This document shows positions 7,324 to 16,479 of a stretch of DNA of 64,000 nt, piece after piece (within the stretch, counting starts at the first letter, position 1; each line of letters opens with the position of its first letter). The stretch comes from Microbispora sp. ZYX-F-249 (GTDB lineage: Bacteria; Actinomycetota; Actinomycetes; Streptosporangiales; Streptosporangiaceae). The notes beneath the pieces are model-generated. The model saw nothing but the letters and a program-made list of their open reading frames with translations, was not told the origin of the DNA and ran no database searches. The translations under genes and the position numbers were made by a program. The stretch lies in the NCBI RefSeq assembly GCF_039649665.1, contig NZ_JBDJAW010000019.1:86868-150867 (forward strand). Reading direction: 5' to 3'.

Positions 7324-9567
7324 TCAGACGAGGGCGGGAACCCGCTCCTCGGGGGCCTCCTCGGGCTCGTCGTCGCCGTGCGACAGCCGCGGCAGCCAGT
7401 CCAGCCATCGTGGCAGGTACCAGTTCCAGTCGCCGAGCAGTTTCATCGTCGCGGGCAGCAGCACCGCGCGGACGATCGTCGCGTCGATCAGCACGGCCGC
7501 CGCCAGGCCGACGCCCAGCTGCATGAACGTCAGCAGCGACAGCGTGGCGAACGTGGCGAACACCGCCACCATGATGAGCGCGGCGCTGGTCACCACGGCC
7601 GCGGTGCTCCTGATCCCGAACGACACGGCGTCCTCGGTGCTCATGCCCCTGTCGTACGCCTCCCTGATCCGGCTGAGGATGAAGACGTGGTAGTCCATCG
7701 ACAGCCCGAAGAGGATCACGAACAGGAACAGCGGCAGCCAGTTGGTGATCGTGCCCGTCGAGTGGAATCCCAGCAGGCTCTCGCCGTACCCCTTCTGGAA
7801 GACGAGCACGAGCACGCCGTACGCCGCGGCGACGGACAGCAGGTTCAGCACGATGGCCTTGACCGCCACGACCACCGAGCGGAACGAGACCAGCAGCAGC
7901 ACGAACGCCAGCAGCAGCACGAACCCGAACACCAGCGGGATGCGGCTGGTGAGCTGCTCGTTGAAGTCCATCGAGCCGGCCGTGTTGCCGGTGACGTGGG
8001 CGCCGGGCAGCGTGGCCGGCACGACCTTCTCCCGCAGGGTGCGGATCGCGTGCTCGGAGACCTCGTCCGCGCCGGTGCCCTTGATGCCGATGCTGATTCT
8101 CGCGACCGTCTTGTCCGGGTTGACGGCGACGGCGAAGGGCTCGTTGGCCTCGCCCGTGGCCAGCGCCTGCCGTTTGAAGTCCTCGATCCTGGCGGTGAAC
8201 GCCGGCGTCGTCACGTCGGCCGCCTTCACCACGACCACCGCCGGCTCGTTGCCGCCGGGGAACGCCTTGTCGATCCGCTTGAACGTCTCGGCGATCTGGT
8301 AGTCGCCCTGGAGGTCGTCGATGGTCTGGGTGCCGGTCTTCAGGCCGAAGGCCGGGATGGCCAGGGCGGCGAGCAGCCCGCCCGCGAGGACGGCGGAGAT
8401 GAGCGGGTGCCGCAACACCGGCCGCAGGATCGCGCCCCACACGCGGCTCTCACCGCCGCGCACCCCGAGGATCCGCCGCCAGGTGAGCCGGCCGCCGGTG
8501 AGGACGCGCGCCGTGCCGTGGATCAGCCGGGCGTCGATCTTGTCGCCGATCAGTGACAGCAGCGCGGGCAGCACGGTCAGCGAACCCACGACGGCCGTGA
8601 GCACCACGAGGATCGTGCCCTCGGCGAAGCCCATGAAGATGCCGTTGCCGGTGAGGAACATGCCCGCCATGGCCACGATGACGGTGATGCCGGAGATCAG
8701 CACGGCGCGTCCCGACGTGGCCGCGGCGATCTCGATGGACCGCTTCTTGTCGCGGCCCCTCGCCCGTTCCTCCCTCTCGCGCATGATGTAGAAGAGCGAG
8801 TAGTCGACGCCGACGGCCAGGCCGATGAGCAGCATGACGTTGGTGGTGGCCGAGTCGACGTGCAGAAGATGGCTGGTGAAGGCCAGCAGGCCGGTGGCCG
8901 CGAAGATCGCCGTCATCGCCAGCGCGACCGGGACGACCGCCGCCAGGAGCGCGCCGAACGCCGCGAGCAGGATGCCGATCGTGATGGGCAGCGAGAGCTG
9001 CTCGGCCCGGACGAAGTCCGCGTCGATCGCCTCGCCGATCAGCTTCTCGGAGCTGGCGGCGCCCGCCTCCTCCACGCGCAGGTCGGGGTGTGCCCCCTGC
9101 ACCCCGGCCACCGCGTCGAGCACGGGCTGGATCCGTTCCTCCGCCGTGCCGCCGTCGCCCTTCATGTCGAACTGGACCAGCGTCGTCCGCCGGTCCTGCG
9201 TCACCGGCGAGGGCTCCTTGTCGTACGGCGTGCGCACGTGCTCGACCTGGCCGGTGGCCTCGACGGCCCGCTTGACGTCCTCCACGGCCCGGCGGAAGGC
9301 CGGGTCCGCCACCGTCAGCGTCCCCGTACGCGACTGGACCAGCACCACCTCGCCGGCCACGTCCGGGAACCTCGCGCCGTCGAGGATCTGCCCGGCCTGG
9401 CGCGAGTCGCCGTTCGCGGACTCGTAGCCGCGCATCTCGGTGGTGCCCACGGCGTTGCCCCCGACCGTCGCGACGGCGACGAAGGCGACCCAGATGAGCA
9501 GCGCCCACCACCGATGGCGTGCGCTCCAGCCGCCGATGGTGGCGGCGATGTTCCTGCGGCGTTCCAT
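7324..9567 (-). CDS. MMPL/RND-family exporter
   Basis: A 747-residue inner-membrane protein of the MMPL family. After a cytoplasmic start it has TM1 (WWALLIWVAFVAVATVGG), a large extracytoplasmic loop, a block of five to six TM helices containing GLAVGVDYSLFYIMREREE, a second extracytoplasmic loop and another TM block with FGLSMDYHVFILSRIREAYD. The two halves reflect the internal duplication of RND proteins, and the Asp-Tyr pairs (VDYS and MDYH) are the proton-relay signature. These proteins export lipids or hydrophobic compounds; the cargo is unknown. The ATG at 9567 is preceded by GGGGAGGTC. It is divergent from the NUDIX gene, sharing a 160-bp promoter region. Confidence 0.85.
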   Translation of the reverse strand: MERRRNIAATIGGWSARHRWWALLIWVAFVAVATVGGNAVGTTEMRGYESANGDSRQAGQILDGARFPDVAGEVVLVQSRTGTLTVADPAFRRAVEDVKRAVEATGQVEHVRTPYDKEPSPVTQDRRTTLVQFDMKGDGGTAEERIQPVLDAVAGVQGAHPDLRVEEAGAASSEKLIGEAIDADFVRAEQLSLPITIGILLAAFGALLAAVVPVALAMTAIFAATGLLAFTSHLLHVDSATTNVMLLIGLAVGVDYSLFYIMREREERARGRDKKRSIEIAAATSGRAVLISGITVIVAMAGMFLTGNGIFMGFAEGTILVVLTAVVGSLTVLPALLSLIGDKIDARLIHGTARVLTGGRLTWRRILGVRGGESRVWGAILRPVLRHPLISAVLAGGLLAALAIPAFGLKTGTQTIDDLQGDYQIAETFKRIDKAFPGGNEPAVVVVKAADVTTPAFTARIEDFKRQALATGEANEPFAVAVNPDKTVARISIGIKGTGADEVSEHAIRTLREKVVPATLPGAHVTGNTAGSMDFNEQLTSRIPLVFGFVLLLAFVLLLVSFRSVVVAVKAIVLNLLSVAAAYGVLVLVFQKGYGESLLGFHSTGTITNWLPLFLFVILFGLSMDYHVFILSRIREAYDRGMSTEDAVSFGIRSTAAVVTSAALIMVAVFATFATLSLLTFMQLGVGLAAAVLIDATIVRAVLLPATMKLLGDWNWYLPRWLDWLPRLSHGDDEPEEAPEERVPALV

Positions 9568-9682
9568 GACCTCCCCTTTTACGTCTGCCTCAGACGGTAG
9601 GGAACGATCAAGGGCGGCACATCGGACGCGGAGACCAGTTCGCGCGTACTGCTCGGGGCGTACACCCCTCATCCCCGCGATC

Positions 9683-9698
9683 TAGGGGACATCCCCTA
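9683..9698. promoter_or_regulatory. Inverted repeat between MMPL and NUDIX genes
   Basis: TAGGGGACATCCCCTA consists of two 7-bp arms around a CA centre, lying in the divergent promoter region. TAGGCT (9701-9706), just downstream, could be a -10 element for the NUDIX gene, which would put the repeat in an operator position. No regulator is assigned. Confidence 0.4.
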
Positions 9699-9728
9699 CT
9701 AGGCTCAGGGCATGAGATCGGAGCTGCG

Positions 9729-10202
9729 ATGATCCCCGCGGACGCCTTCTACGCGGGGCTGTTCAAGGTGGCCGCCGCGGCGGCCGGTTTCATCACCGAT
9801 ACCTCGGACCGGGTCCTGCTCGTCAAGCCGGGCTACCGCGACCACTGGGGCTGGCCGGGCGGCCACGTCGACGAGGGCGAGTCACCCGAGGCGGCCTGCC
9901 GCCGGGAGCTGGCCGAGGAGCTGGGCCTCACCCGGCCGGTGGGCCGTCTGCTCGTGGTCCAGTGGGTGCCGCCGCTGGACGACCGGCCGATCCCGCTGGT
10001 CCACTTCCTGTTCGACTGCGGGACGTTCCGGGACGGCGCGGGCGTGGTCCTGCAGCAGGAGGAGCTGGACGACTACGGCTTCTTCACCGCGGACCAGGCC
10101 GCCTCCCTCATGCCGGCCTACCTGGTGGCCCGGCTGACGGCCGCCCAGCGGGCCCGCGACACCGGCGAGACCGTCTACCTCCCTGCCGCCGTCGCCGAAT
10201 AG
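9729..10202 (+). CDS. NUDIX hydrolase
   Basis: A 157-residue protein with a complete NUDIX box (GGHVDEGESPEAACRRELAEELGL pattern, about residues 48-71: G, five residues, E, seven residues, REL.EE.G). It hydrolyses a nucleoside diphosphate linked to another moiety; Mg2+ is bound by the Glu residues of the box. Substrate choice is not predictable from the sequence. The ATG at 9729 follows a GGAGC ribosome-binding site. It is followed after 73 bases by a coiled-coil mini-protein. Confidence 0.85.
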   Translation: MIPADAFYAGLFKVAAAAAGFITDTSDRVLLVKPGYRDHWGWPGGHVDEGESPEAACRRELAEELGLTRPVGRLLVVQWVPPLDDRPIPLVHFLFDCGTFRDGAGVVLQQEELDDYGFFTADQAASLMPAYLVARLTAAQRARDTGETVYLPAAVAE

Positions 10203-10275
10203 TTTCCCGTCCTCGTGGAATGTGGTGGACGAAAGCGCCATCGCGAACGCGAGTGACCGAACGGGACGGTGAGGC

Positions 10276-10500
10276 ATGGACGACCCTGAGCTCGGCAAGG
10301 AACTCGAGGAGGTGGACGCCCAGATCGAGCGTCTGCGCAAGCAGGCCGCGCAGATGCGCGAGGAGATCGGGCAGAGCTGGGACGCGCCGACGGACATGGC
10401 GGAGAGAGCCACGCTGCTGACCAACGTCGAGCAGCAGGAGGCGCTCATCGACGACCTGCAGGTCAGGCGGGAGCAGATCCTGCGGCGGATGAAGGGCTGA
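10276..10500 (+). CDS. Small coiled-coil protein
   Basis: A 74-residue, highly charged, almost entirely helical protein: heptad-like ELEEVDAQIERLRKQAAQMR near residues 9-28 and VEQQEALIDDLQVRREQILRR near the C-terminus. It has no Cys and no membrane segment. I recognise no family. The ATG follows GGACGGTGAGGC. It lies between the NUDIX and LuxR genes, all on the same strand. Confidence 0.6.
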   Translation: MDDPELGKELEEVDAQIERLRKQAAQMREEIGQSWDAPTDMAERATLLTNVEQQEALIDDLQVRREQILRRMKG

Positions 10501-10597
10501 GCCCACCGGGGCGCTCCGGAAGGTCCGGGGCGTGGTTTGTACGGTGGTATGTGCCACAGCGTCGTGGCGCACCGGACGACGGGGGCGGCGTGGGCTC

Positions 10598-13009
10598 ATG
10601 ACCGCTATGCGAACGAGGGGTGCCGGAGGGGAACCGGCGGGGCTGCCCGCCGAGGTGACCAGCTTCGTGGGGCGCCGGCACGAGCTGGCCGAGCTCAAAC
10701 GCCTGCTGGGGACCTCGCACGTGGTCACCGTGGTCGGGGCGGGCGGGGTGGGCAAGACCCGCCTCGCGCTGCGGGCGGCCGAGGAGGTCCGCAGGAGCTT
10801 CCCCGGCGGCGTACGGCTGGTCGAGCTGGCCGCGCTCGAAGATCCCGCCCTGCTCGTGCAGGCCGTGGGCGAGGCGCTGTCGGTCACCGACTATTCGGCC
10901 CGCCCGCCGCTGGACGCGCTGGTCGAACGCCTGCGGGACCGGCAGACCCTGATCGTGCTGGACACCTGCGAGCACGTCCTGGCCGAGTGCGCGAAGCGCG
11001 TGGACACGCTGGTCCGCGCGCTTCCCGGCCTCCGTGTCCTCGCCACGAGCAGGCAGGCGCTCGGCATCGACGGCGAGCGCATCGTCGAGCTCGCGCCGCT
11101 GTCGACGCCCGCCCCCGACGGTGCGGCCGCGGTGCCGCTCGCCGAGTCGGACGCGGTCCGCCTGTTCGCCGAGAGGGCCGCGGCGGTGGTGCCCGAGTTC
11201 GAGGTGACCGAGGAGAACGAGGAGGTGGTGGCCGAGATCTGCCGCCGCCTGGACGGCCTGCCGCTGGCGATCGAGATGGCCGTCGTACGGCTGCGCGCCC
11301 TGTCGGTGCGGCAGGTGCTGGAGCGGCTGGACGACCGGTTCCGGCTGCTGACCGGGGGATCGCGGGCCGCACTGCCCCGGCAGCGTACGCTGCGCGCGCT
11401 GTTCGAGTGGAGCTACGAGCTGTGCACCGAGCAGGAACGGCTGATGTGGCAGCGTGTCTCGGTCTTCGCCGGGGGGCTGGACCTGCAGGCCGCCGAGCAC
11501 GTGTGCGCGGGCGACGGAATCGCGCGCGAGGACGTGCTCGAACTCGTCGCGGGGCTGGTCGACAAGTCGGTGCTGTTGCGGCGGGAGTCCGAGGGAGTGG
11601 TGCGTTACCGCCTGCTCGACACCGTCCAGCGGTTCGGGCGTGAGCTGCTCGCCGCGTCCGGGCACGAGGAGACGCTGCACCGGCGGCACCGCGACTACTA
11701 CCGGAAGATCACCTCACGGGCCTGGGCCGAGCTGTTCGGCGCCGCCCAGCAGACGTGGGTGGAGCGCCTTCGGCGGGACCACGCCAACCTCCGCAAGGCG
11801 CTGGACTGGTCGCTGCGCCAGCCCGGGGAGGCGGAGACGGGCCTCGCGATGACCGCGGAGCTGCTCTACCACTGGAGCGGATACCACCTGTCGGAGGGGT
11901 CCGGCTGGTTCGACCGGAGCCTGGCCGCAGCGACCGAACCCGGCGAGGTGCGGGCCCACGCGCTGTGGGCGGGCGCCTGGATCGCCCTGCTCCGGGACGA
12001 CCACGCCACCGCGCTCGCACGGCTGGAGGAGGCCACGGCGATCGCCGAGCGGCTCGGGCTGCGGGTGACGCACGGCTACATCGCGTTCCTGTCCGGCATG
12101 GCGGCCGTCTGCGCGGGCGACCTGGAGACCGGCATGCGGCGGTACGAGGAGGCCGCTGCCGCCCACCGCGCCGCCGGCAACCCCATCGGCCTGGCGCTGT
12201 CCCTCAACCGGCTCGCCCTGGCCAACGCGTTCCTGGGCCGTCCGGCCGCCCGCGACCTCGCCGAGGAGTGCATGGCCCTGTGCGACCTGTACGGCGAGGG
12301 CTGGCACCGGGCGTACGCGCTGCTGGCGCTGGCGATCGACGCCTGGCGCAGGGGCGACACGCGCGCGGCCTGCGAGATGGACAACGAGAGCCTGCGCTAC
12401 ATCACGGCCGTGGGCGACCAGCTCGGCATGGGGATGAACCTGGAGGCCCACGCCTGGTTCGCCGCGGGCGAGCACAGGTACGAACGGGCGGCCCGGCTGC
12501 TCGGCGTCGTACGGACCTCCTGGCGGGCCGCCGGCGCGCGGCTGGGGGAGTTCCGCTACATGAGCGGCTGCCACGACGACTGCGTCGCGGCCGCGTGCGA
12601 GGCGCTGGGCGAGCGCGCCTTCCAGGCGGAGACGGCCCGGGGCGCGGCGCTGACGCGGGAAGAGGCCCTGGCCTACGCGCTCCAGGAACGGACACCCGCC
12701 GCCCGCGAGCCCGCGCCGTTCGAGGGCCGGATCACGCCGCTCACGCGCCGGGAGACGGAGATCGCGCACCTCGTCGCCGAGGGACTGAGCAACAAGGACA
12801 TCGCCGGACGGCTGGTCATCTCCCAGCGCACCGCTGAGGGCCACATCGAGCACATTCTCGACAAGCTCGGGTTCAAGTCCCGCGCCCAGGTGGCCGCCTG
12901 GATCAAGGAGCGGCTGAGCGGGCGGCCCGACGGCCCGGCCGCCGACAGGGCGGACGGCGCGGACGGGCCGGTCAGCGAAGGGCGTACGCCGGCAACTCGA
13001 ACCACATGA
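10598..13009 (+). CDS. LuxR-family regulator with NB-ARC ATPase
   Basis: A protein of about 803 residues. An N-terminal AfsR/LAL-like ATPase has P-loop GAGGVGKT (47-54) and Walker B LIVLDTCEHV, preceded by TSFVGRRHEL, the usual lead-in. A TPR-like helical middle follows, and the C-terminal LuxR helix-turn-helix begins LTRRETEIAHLVAEGLSNKD. No receiver domain is present. Such proteins are ATP-dependent activators, often of secondary metabolism or stress genes. The ATG at 10598 places TSFVGR about 20 residues in; a GTG at 10532 is a less likely alternative. Its 3' end overlaps the convergent ATP-binding gene by 38 bp. Confidence 0.85.
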   Translation: MTAMRTRGAGGEPAGLPAEVTSFVGRRHELAELKRLLGTSHVVTVVGAGGVGKTRLALRAAEEVRRSFPGGVRLVELAALEDPALLVQAVGEALSVTDYSARPPLDALVERLRDRQTLIVLDTCEHVLAECAKRVDTLVRALPGLRVLATSRQALGIDGERIVELAPLSTPAPDGAAAVPLAESDAVRLFAERAAAVVPEFEVTEENEEVVAEICRRLDGLPLAIEMAVVRLRALSVRQVLERLDDRFRLLTGGSRAALPRQRTLRALFEWSYELCTEQERLMWQRVSVFAGGLDLQAAEHVCAGDGIAREDVLELVAGLVDKSVLLRRESEGVVRYRLLDTVQRFGRELLAASGHEETLHRRHRDYYRKITSRAWAELFGAAQQTWVERLRRDHANLRKALDWSLRQPGEAETGLAMTAELLYHWSGYHLSEGSGWFDRSLAAATEPGEVRAHALWAGAWIALLRDDHATALARLEEATAIAERLGLRVTHGYIAFLSGMAAVCAGDLETGMRRYEEAAAAHRAAGNPIGLALSLNRLALANAFLGRPAARDLAEECMALCDLYGEGWHRAYALLALAIDAWRRGDTRAACEMDNESLRYITAVGDQLGMGMNLEAHAWFAAGEHRYERAARLLGVVRTSWRAAGARLGEFRYMSGCHDDCVAAACEALGERAFQAETARGAALTREEALAYALQERTPAAREPAPFEGRITPLTRRETEIAHLVAEGLSNKDIAGRLVISQRTAEGHIEHILDKLGFKSRAQVAAWIKERLSGRPDGPAADRADGADGPVSEGRTPATRTT

Positions 13010-13520
13010 TCTTGCCCCGGCGGGTGCGCTCCGCGCCCCAGCAGCAGGCCAGCGAGTCGAGCAGCAGCAGTCCGCGGCCGTTCTCGGCACCGGCGGAGGG
13101 CCGGGCCACCTCGGGGAGCACGCCGTCGCAGTCCTCGACCTCGCAGCGCAGCAGCCCCTCGACGGCCGACAGCCGTACGACGAGGTCGCCGCAGCAGGTG
13201 TGGCAGACCACGTTGGTGACCAGCTCGCTCACCAGCAGCTCCGTCACGTCGGACAGCCTCTCCAGATCCCACGCGCGCAGGCGCTCGCGGGTCAGTCGCC
13301 GGGCCCGGCCGACGGAGGCAGGGTGGGCGGGCAGCCGCCAGGAGGCCGCCTCCACGTCGGGCTCGTCCACGAGCCGGATCGTGAGGTCGCCGACCCGCTG
13401 CCGCAGGGTCTCCCACCGGTGCCGGACCGAGGAGTGCCGGCGCTGCGGGGCGGCGGGCGCGTCGCCGCCGTGCGGGAGCGACCGTGGTTCGTCCCGGACG
13501 GGACAGTAGAGCAGACTCAT
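12972..13520 (-). CDS. RsbW-like ATP-binding regulatory protein
   Basis: A 182-residue protein with a HATPase_c fold of the anti-sigma/RsbW group. The N-box is TELLVSELVTNVVCH (the family has ELVTNAVRH), and the G-box is ENGRGLLLLDSLACCWG. About 60 residues precede the domain. In actinomycetes these small kinases bind or phosphorylate sigma factors or anti-anti-sigma proteins. Many lack a known partner, and none is encoded nearby. The ATG at 13520 is preceded by GGAGAAGTG. Confidence 0.8.
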   Translation of the reverse strand: MSLLYCPVRDEPRSLPHGGDAPAAPQRRHSSVRHRWETLRQRVGDLTIRLVDEPDVEAASWRLPAHPASVGRARRLTRERLRAWDLERLSDVTELLVSELVTNVVCHTCCGDLVVRLSAVEGLLRCEVEDCDGVLPEVARPSAGAENGRGLLLLDSLACCWGAERTRRGKIMWFELPAYALR

Positions 13521-13611
13521 CACTTCTCCTCGCCTTCGGCTCGGAGTCCGGCCGTACCGGAGGCGTGCGGTTCGACGCCTCGCCAGTCGCTGTGCCGCCT
13601 GGTGCGCCGGC

Positions 13612-13803
13612 TCATGCGGCGCATCCCAGTGAGGCGCGGGCCGGGATGCTGCGACCGTCCGGCATGAGCTCGCCGCTGTCGTCGAAGAGCACCACGCCGT
13701 TGCAGAGCAGGCCCCATCCCTGCTCCGGGTGGAAGGCGATCAGACAGGCCGCGTCGCGGTCGGGCGCGTCCGCCGGCGGGCACTGCGGGTGGTGCTGGCA
13801 CAT
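13612..13803 (-). CDS. DUF5999 family protein
   Basis: A 63-residue protein that matches the small actinomycete family DUF5999 from memory of its pattern: MCQHHPQCPPADAPDRDAA opening, HPEQGWGLLCNGVVLFDDSG centre and LPDG-like PDGRSIPA end. It has a His/Cys-rich N-terminus (C2, H4, H5, C8) that could bind a metal. The function is unknown. Homologues are commonly found next to RsbW-like ATP-binding genes, as here, where it lies upstream on the same strand, 91 bases away. Confidence 0.8.
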   Translation of the reverse strand: MCQHHPQCPPADAPDRDAACLIAFHPEQGWGLLCNGVVLFDDSGELMPDGRSIPARASLGCAA

Positions 13804-14056
13804 GATCGGTCCCCCTGACTCTCATGCACTCTTTGAGACGTTTTCAGACTGCCTTCTCGCTTCTTGGGGTGAGGAGGGGGAAAACACCCGTATCGATACC
13901 TGTTCGAGGGATACGTAGGTAGTGGGTGGAGGGCAGGTAGACGGCGGGTAAACCCTCACCCGTGCAGGGGAGATCACGTCCCAGGCCCGGCCCGCCCGGC
14001 GGGACGGGAGTCGCACCCCTCGTGAGCGAGTCACGGATGGTCAATAGAGTTACGGC
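13804..14056. other. Divergent intergenic region, DUF5999 and PPOX genes
   Basis: 253 bases without a gene. They hold a perfect 10-bp palindrome GTATCGATAC at 13890-13899 and GGATACGTAGGTAG just after it. Promoters for both divergent genes must lie here, but no confident -10/-35 pair could be assigned. Confidence 0.4.
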
Positions 14057-14518
14057 ATGAGTCCGAGGATCGCGACCGCCGAGAAGGTGTCCCGTGAGCA
14101 GTTGCTCGACTTCGTCCGTGATCGCCATCGGGCGATCCTGATCACGGCAAGACGTGACGGCGGCCCCCAGGCGTCCCCCGTGTCGTGTGGCGTCGACGCC
14201 GAGGGCCGCATCGTCGTGTCGACCTATCCCGAACGCGCCAAGACCCGCAACGCCCGCCGCGACCCGCGGGTGAGCGTGGTCGTGCTGTCCGACGACTTCG
14301 ACGGGCCGTGGGTGCAGGTGGACGGCACCGCCGAGGTGCTCGACCTGCCGGAGGCCCTGGAGCCGCTGGTCGAGTACTACCGGTCGATCTCCGGCGAGCA
14401 CCCCGACTGGGAGGAGTACCGCGCGGCCATGGTCCGCCAGGGCAAATCGCTGGTGCGGATCACGCCGACGTCCTGGGGGCCGGTCGCCACCGGCGGGTTC
14501 CCGCCGCGCCTGGCCTGA
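14057..14518 (+). CDS. PPOX-class F420/FMN-dependent oxidoreductase
   Basis: A 153-residue split-barrel flavoprotein: LLDFVRDRHRAILITARRDG near the start, SPVSCGVDAEGRIVVSTYPER at about 39-58, and the RVSVVVL/VDGTAEV strands. It belongs to the pyridoxamine-5'-phosphate-oxidase-like group that uses F420 or FMN; the cofactor cannot be decided here. The length is normal. It is six bases upstream of an MFS carrier gene and very likely co-transcribed with it. Confidence 0.8.
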   Translation: MSPRIATAEKVSREQLLDFVRDRHRAILITARRDGGPQASPVSCGVDAEGRIVVSTYPERAKTRNARRDPRVSVVVLSDDFDGPWVQVDGTAEVLDLPEALEPLVEYYRSISGEHPDWEEYRAAMVRQGKSLVRITPTSWGPVATGGFPPRLA

Positions 14519-14523
14519 CGCGC

Positions 14524-15690
14524 TTGAACGGCGCGCGCCTGTGGCCGTTGTACGCCGCAGGGTTCACCACGGCCTTCGGCGCCCACGGCATCGCCGCGAA
14601 CCTCGCGGTGACGGATGACGGCGCGGGCGCGTCCCTGCTCCGGCTGGGCGTGCTGCTCGCCCTGTACGACGGCGCCGAGATCGTGCTCAAACCGGCGTTC
14701 GGCACGCTGGCCGACCGGATCGGGCCGCGCCCGGTGCTCGTGGGCGGCCTCGTCGCGTTCGTCCTCGCGTCGGGCGCGTACGCCCTGGCCGCCGGGCCGG
14801 ACGGCGCCGCGGGCACCTGGTGGCTCCTGGCGGCCAGGCTGGGGCAGGGCGCCGCGGCCTCGGCGTTCTCGCCGTCGGCGTCCGCTCTGGTCGCGCGCCT
14901 GACGCCCGAGAGCGCACGGGGCCGGGCCTTCGGCTCGTACGGCTTTTACAAGAGCATCGGCTACACCCTCGGACCACTCCTCGGCGGGGCGGTCGTGGTG
15001 GCCGGCGGCCTGCGGTCGCTGTTCGCGGTCATGGCCGTGCTGGCCGCCGTGGTGGCCTGCTGGGCGGCTCTCGCGGTGCCCCGGATGCCCCCGCTGCCGC
15101 GTGCCAGGCAGAGCGTGGGCGACCTCACCAGGAGGCTCACCGATCCCGGGTTCCTGCGGCCGGTGACGGCCCTGGCGGCGGGGACGGCGGCGCTGTCGGC
15201 AGGGGTCGGCTTCCTGCCGGTCTCCGGCCGGGCCGACGGGCTCGGGCCCGTCGTGACCGGTGCGGCCGTCTCCCTGCTGGCCGCGTGCGCCGCCGTCGCT
15301 CAGCCTCTCGCGGGCCGGGCGCTCGACGCGGGGAGGATCACCGCGGTCCGCGGTCTGGGCGCCGGGCTGCTGCTCTGTGCGGCGGCCTTCGCGCTCGCGG
15401 CCGTCCCTGGCGTGGCTCCGCTGGTCCTCGCGGCGGCGACGGCGGGCGTGGGGATCGGGCTGGTCACCCCGCTCGGGTTCACCGTGCTGGCCGGCGCCAC
15501 ACCGCCCGAACGCATGGGCCAGACCATGGGGAGCGCCGAGGTGGGCCGGGAGATCGGCGACGCGGGCGGCCCGCTCCTCGTCGGCGCGGTCGCGACCGCG
15601 CTGTCCTTGACCTGGGGTTATGCGCTTCTCGCCGTCCTGCTCGCCGCCGGCGCCGGGTATGCGGGCAGGCGGGGGCGTGCGGCGGCCTGA
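14524..15690 (+). CDS. MFS transporter
   Basis: A protein of about 388 residues with 11-12 membrane segments. GTLADRIGPRPVLVGG is the helix 2-3 signature, and RLTPESARGRAFGSYGFYKSIGY follows in the region around helix 4-5. The reading frame is open upstream into the PPOX gene, but the only sensible initiator after that stop is the TTG at 14524, which gives a short N-terminus before the first helix (WPLYAAGFTTAFGAHGI). It looks like a drug/metabolite efflux carrier and follows the PPOX gene in an apparent operon. The substrate is unknown. Confidence 0.8.
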   Translation: MNGARLWPLYAAGFTTAFGAHGIAANLAVTDDGAGASLLRLGVLLALYDGAEIVLKPAFGTLADRIGPRPVLVGGLVAFVLASGAYALAAGPDGAAGTWWLLAARLGQGAAASAFSPSASALVARLTPESARGRAFGSYGFYKSIGYTLGPLLGGAVVVAGGLRSLFAVMAVLAAVVACWAALAVPRMPPLPRARQSVGDLTRRLTDPGFLRPVTALAAGTAALSAGVGFLPVSGRADGLGPVVTGAAVSLLAACAAVAQPLAGRALDAGRITAVRGLGAGLLLCAAAFALAAVPGVAPLVLAAATAGVGIGLVTPLGFTVLAGATPPERMGQTMGSAEVGREIGDAGGPLLVGAVATALSLTWGYALLAVLLAAGAGYAGRRGRAAA

Positions 15691-15691
15691 G

Positions 15692-16321
15692 TCAGGCTCC
15701 GAACAGGGGCAGGCAGGGCTCGAGGCCGTGGATCTCGAACCCGTCGGGGGCCGTCCACTCGTCGCGGGACAGGCGCACCCGCTGCTGCAGGACGGCCTGT
15801 CCTCTGCGCTTCTCCACGGCGAGCCCGTCCTCCCGGTAGCCGAGCCGCCGGGAGATCGCCAGCGACCGCGGATTGTCGACGAAGGCGGACGACGTGGCGT
15901 ACCGGGCGCCGAGACCGGCGAAGGCGAGATGCAGGACGGCCGCGCGCATCTCGGTGCCGATTCCCCTGCCCTGGAAGCGCAGGCCGATCCAGGAACCGGT
16001 GGCGACCTCCCGGGTGACCGCGAAGTCGCGGCCACGCATCTCCTGCACGCCGACCACCCGGCCCTCCCACACCGTGACGAAGGAGCAGCTCCAGTCGCCG
16101 GGAGACCAGGTGCCCCACTGCCGGAAGTGGACCTGGACGGTCGAGCGGGCGCGCTCGTGCGGCGGGGCGTCCGTCCACGGCACGCCGAACGGCATCTCCG
16201 CGGGGTCGTGAACGCCCTCGGCCGCCCGGTCGGCGAGCTCGTCCAGGTCGTCGAGGCCGGGCAGGCGCAGCTCCAGCCGGGGCGTCGTCAGTCTGAGCGC
16301 GAAGAGCGGCCAATGTCGCAT
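15692..16321 (-). CDS. GNAT N-acetyltransferase (RimJ/RimL type)
   Basis: A 209-residue acetyltransferase: LTTPRLELRLP at the start, FAVTREVATGSWIGLRFQGRGIGTEMRAAVL carrying the acetyl-CoA motif (RFQGRGIGTE, about 117-126), and NPRSLAISRRLGYREDG at the end of the fold. This RimL-like arrangement acetylates protein N-termini or small amines. The substrate is unknown. It is convergent with the MFS gene (one base between stops). Confidence 0.85.
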   Translation of the reverse strand: MRHWPLFALRLTTPRLELRLPGLDDLDELADRAAEGVHDPAEMPFGVPWTDAPPHERARSTVQVHFRQWGTWSPGDWSCSFVTVWEGRVVGVQEMRGRDFAVTREVATGSWIGLRFQGRGIGTEMRAAVLHLAFAGLGARYATSSAFVDNPRSLAISRRLGYREDGLAVEKRRGQAVLQQRVRLSRDEWTAPDGFEIHGLEPCLPLFGA

Positions 16322-16479
16322 GCCCCGATCCTGGCAAGATCCGGAGCCTGCCGGACACCGGTTTTCCCGGCGCCGTGGCCAGGGAAACCGGTATCCGCAG
16401 GGTGCGTGGTGCGGTTAGCCTCGGAGGCCGCCACGAGAGCGCCGGGGCCGTGAACCGGTGCGGACAAGGACACGCCCAC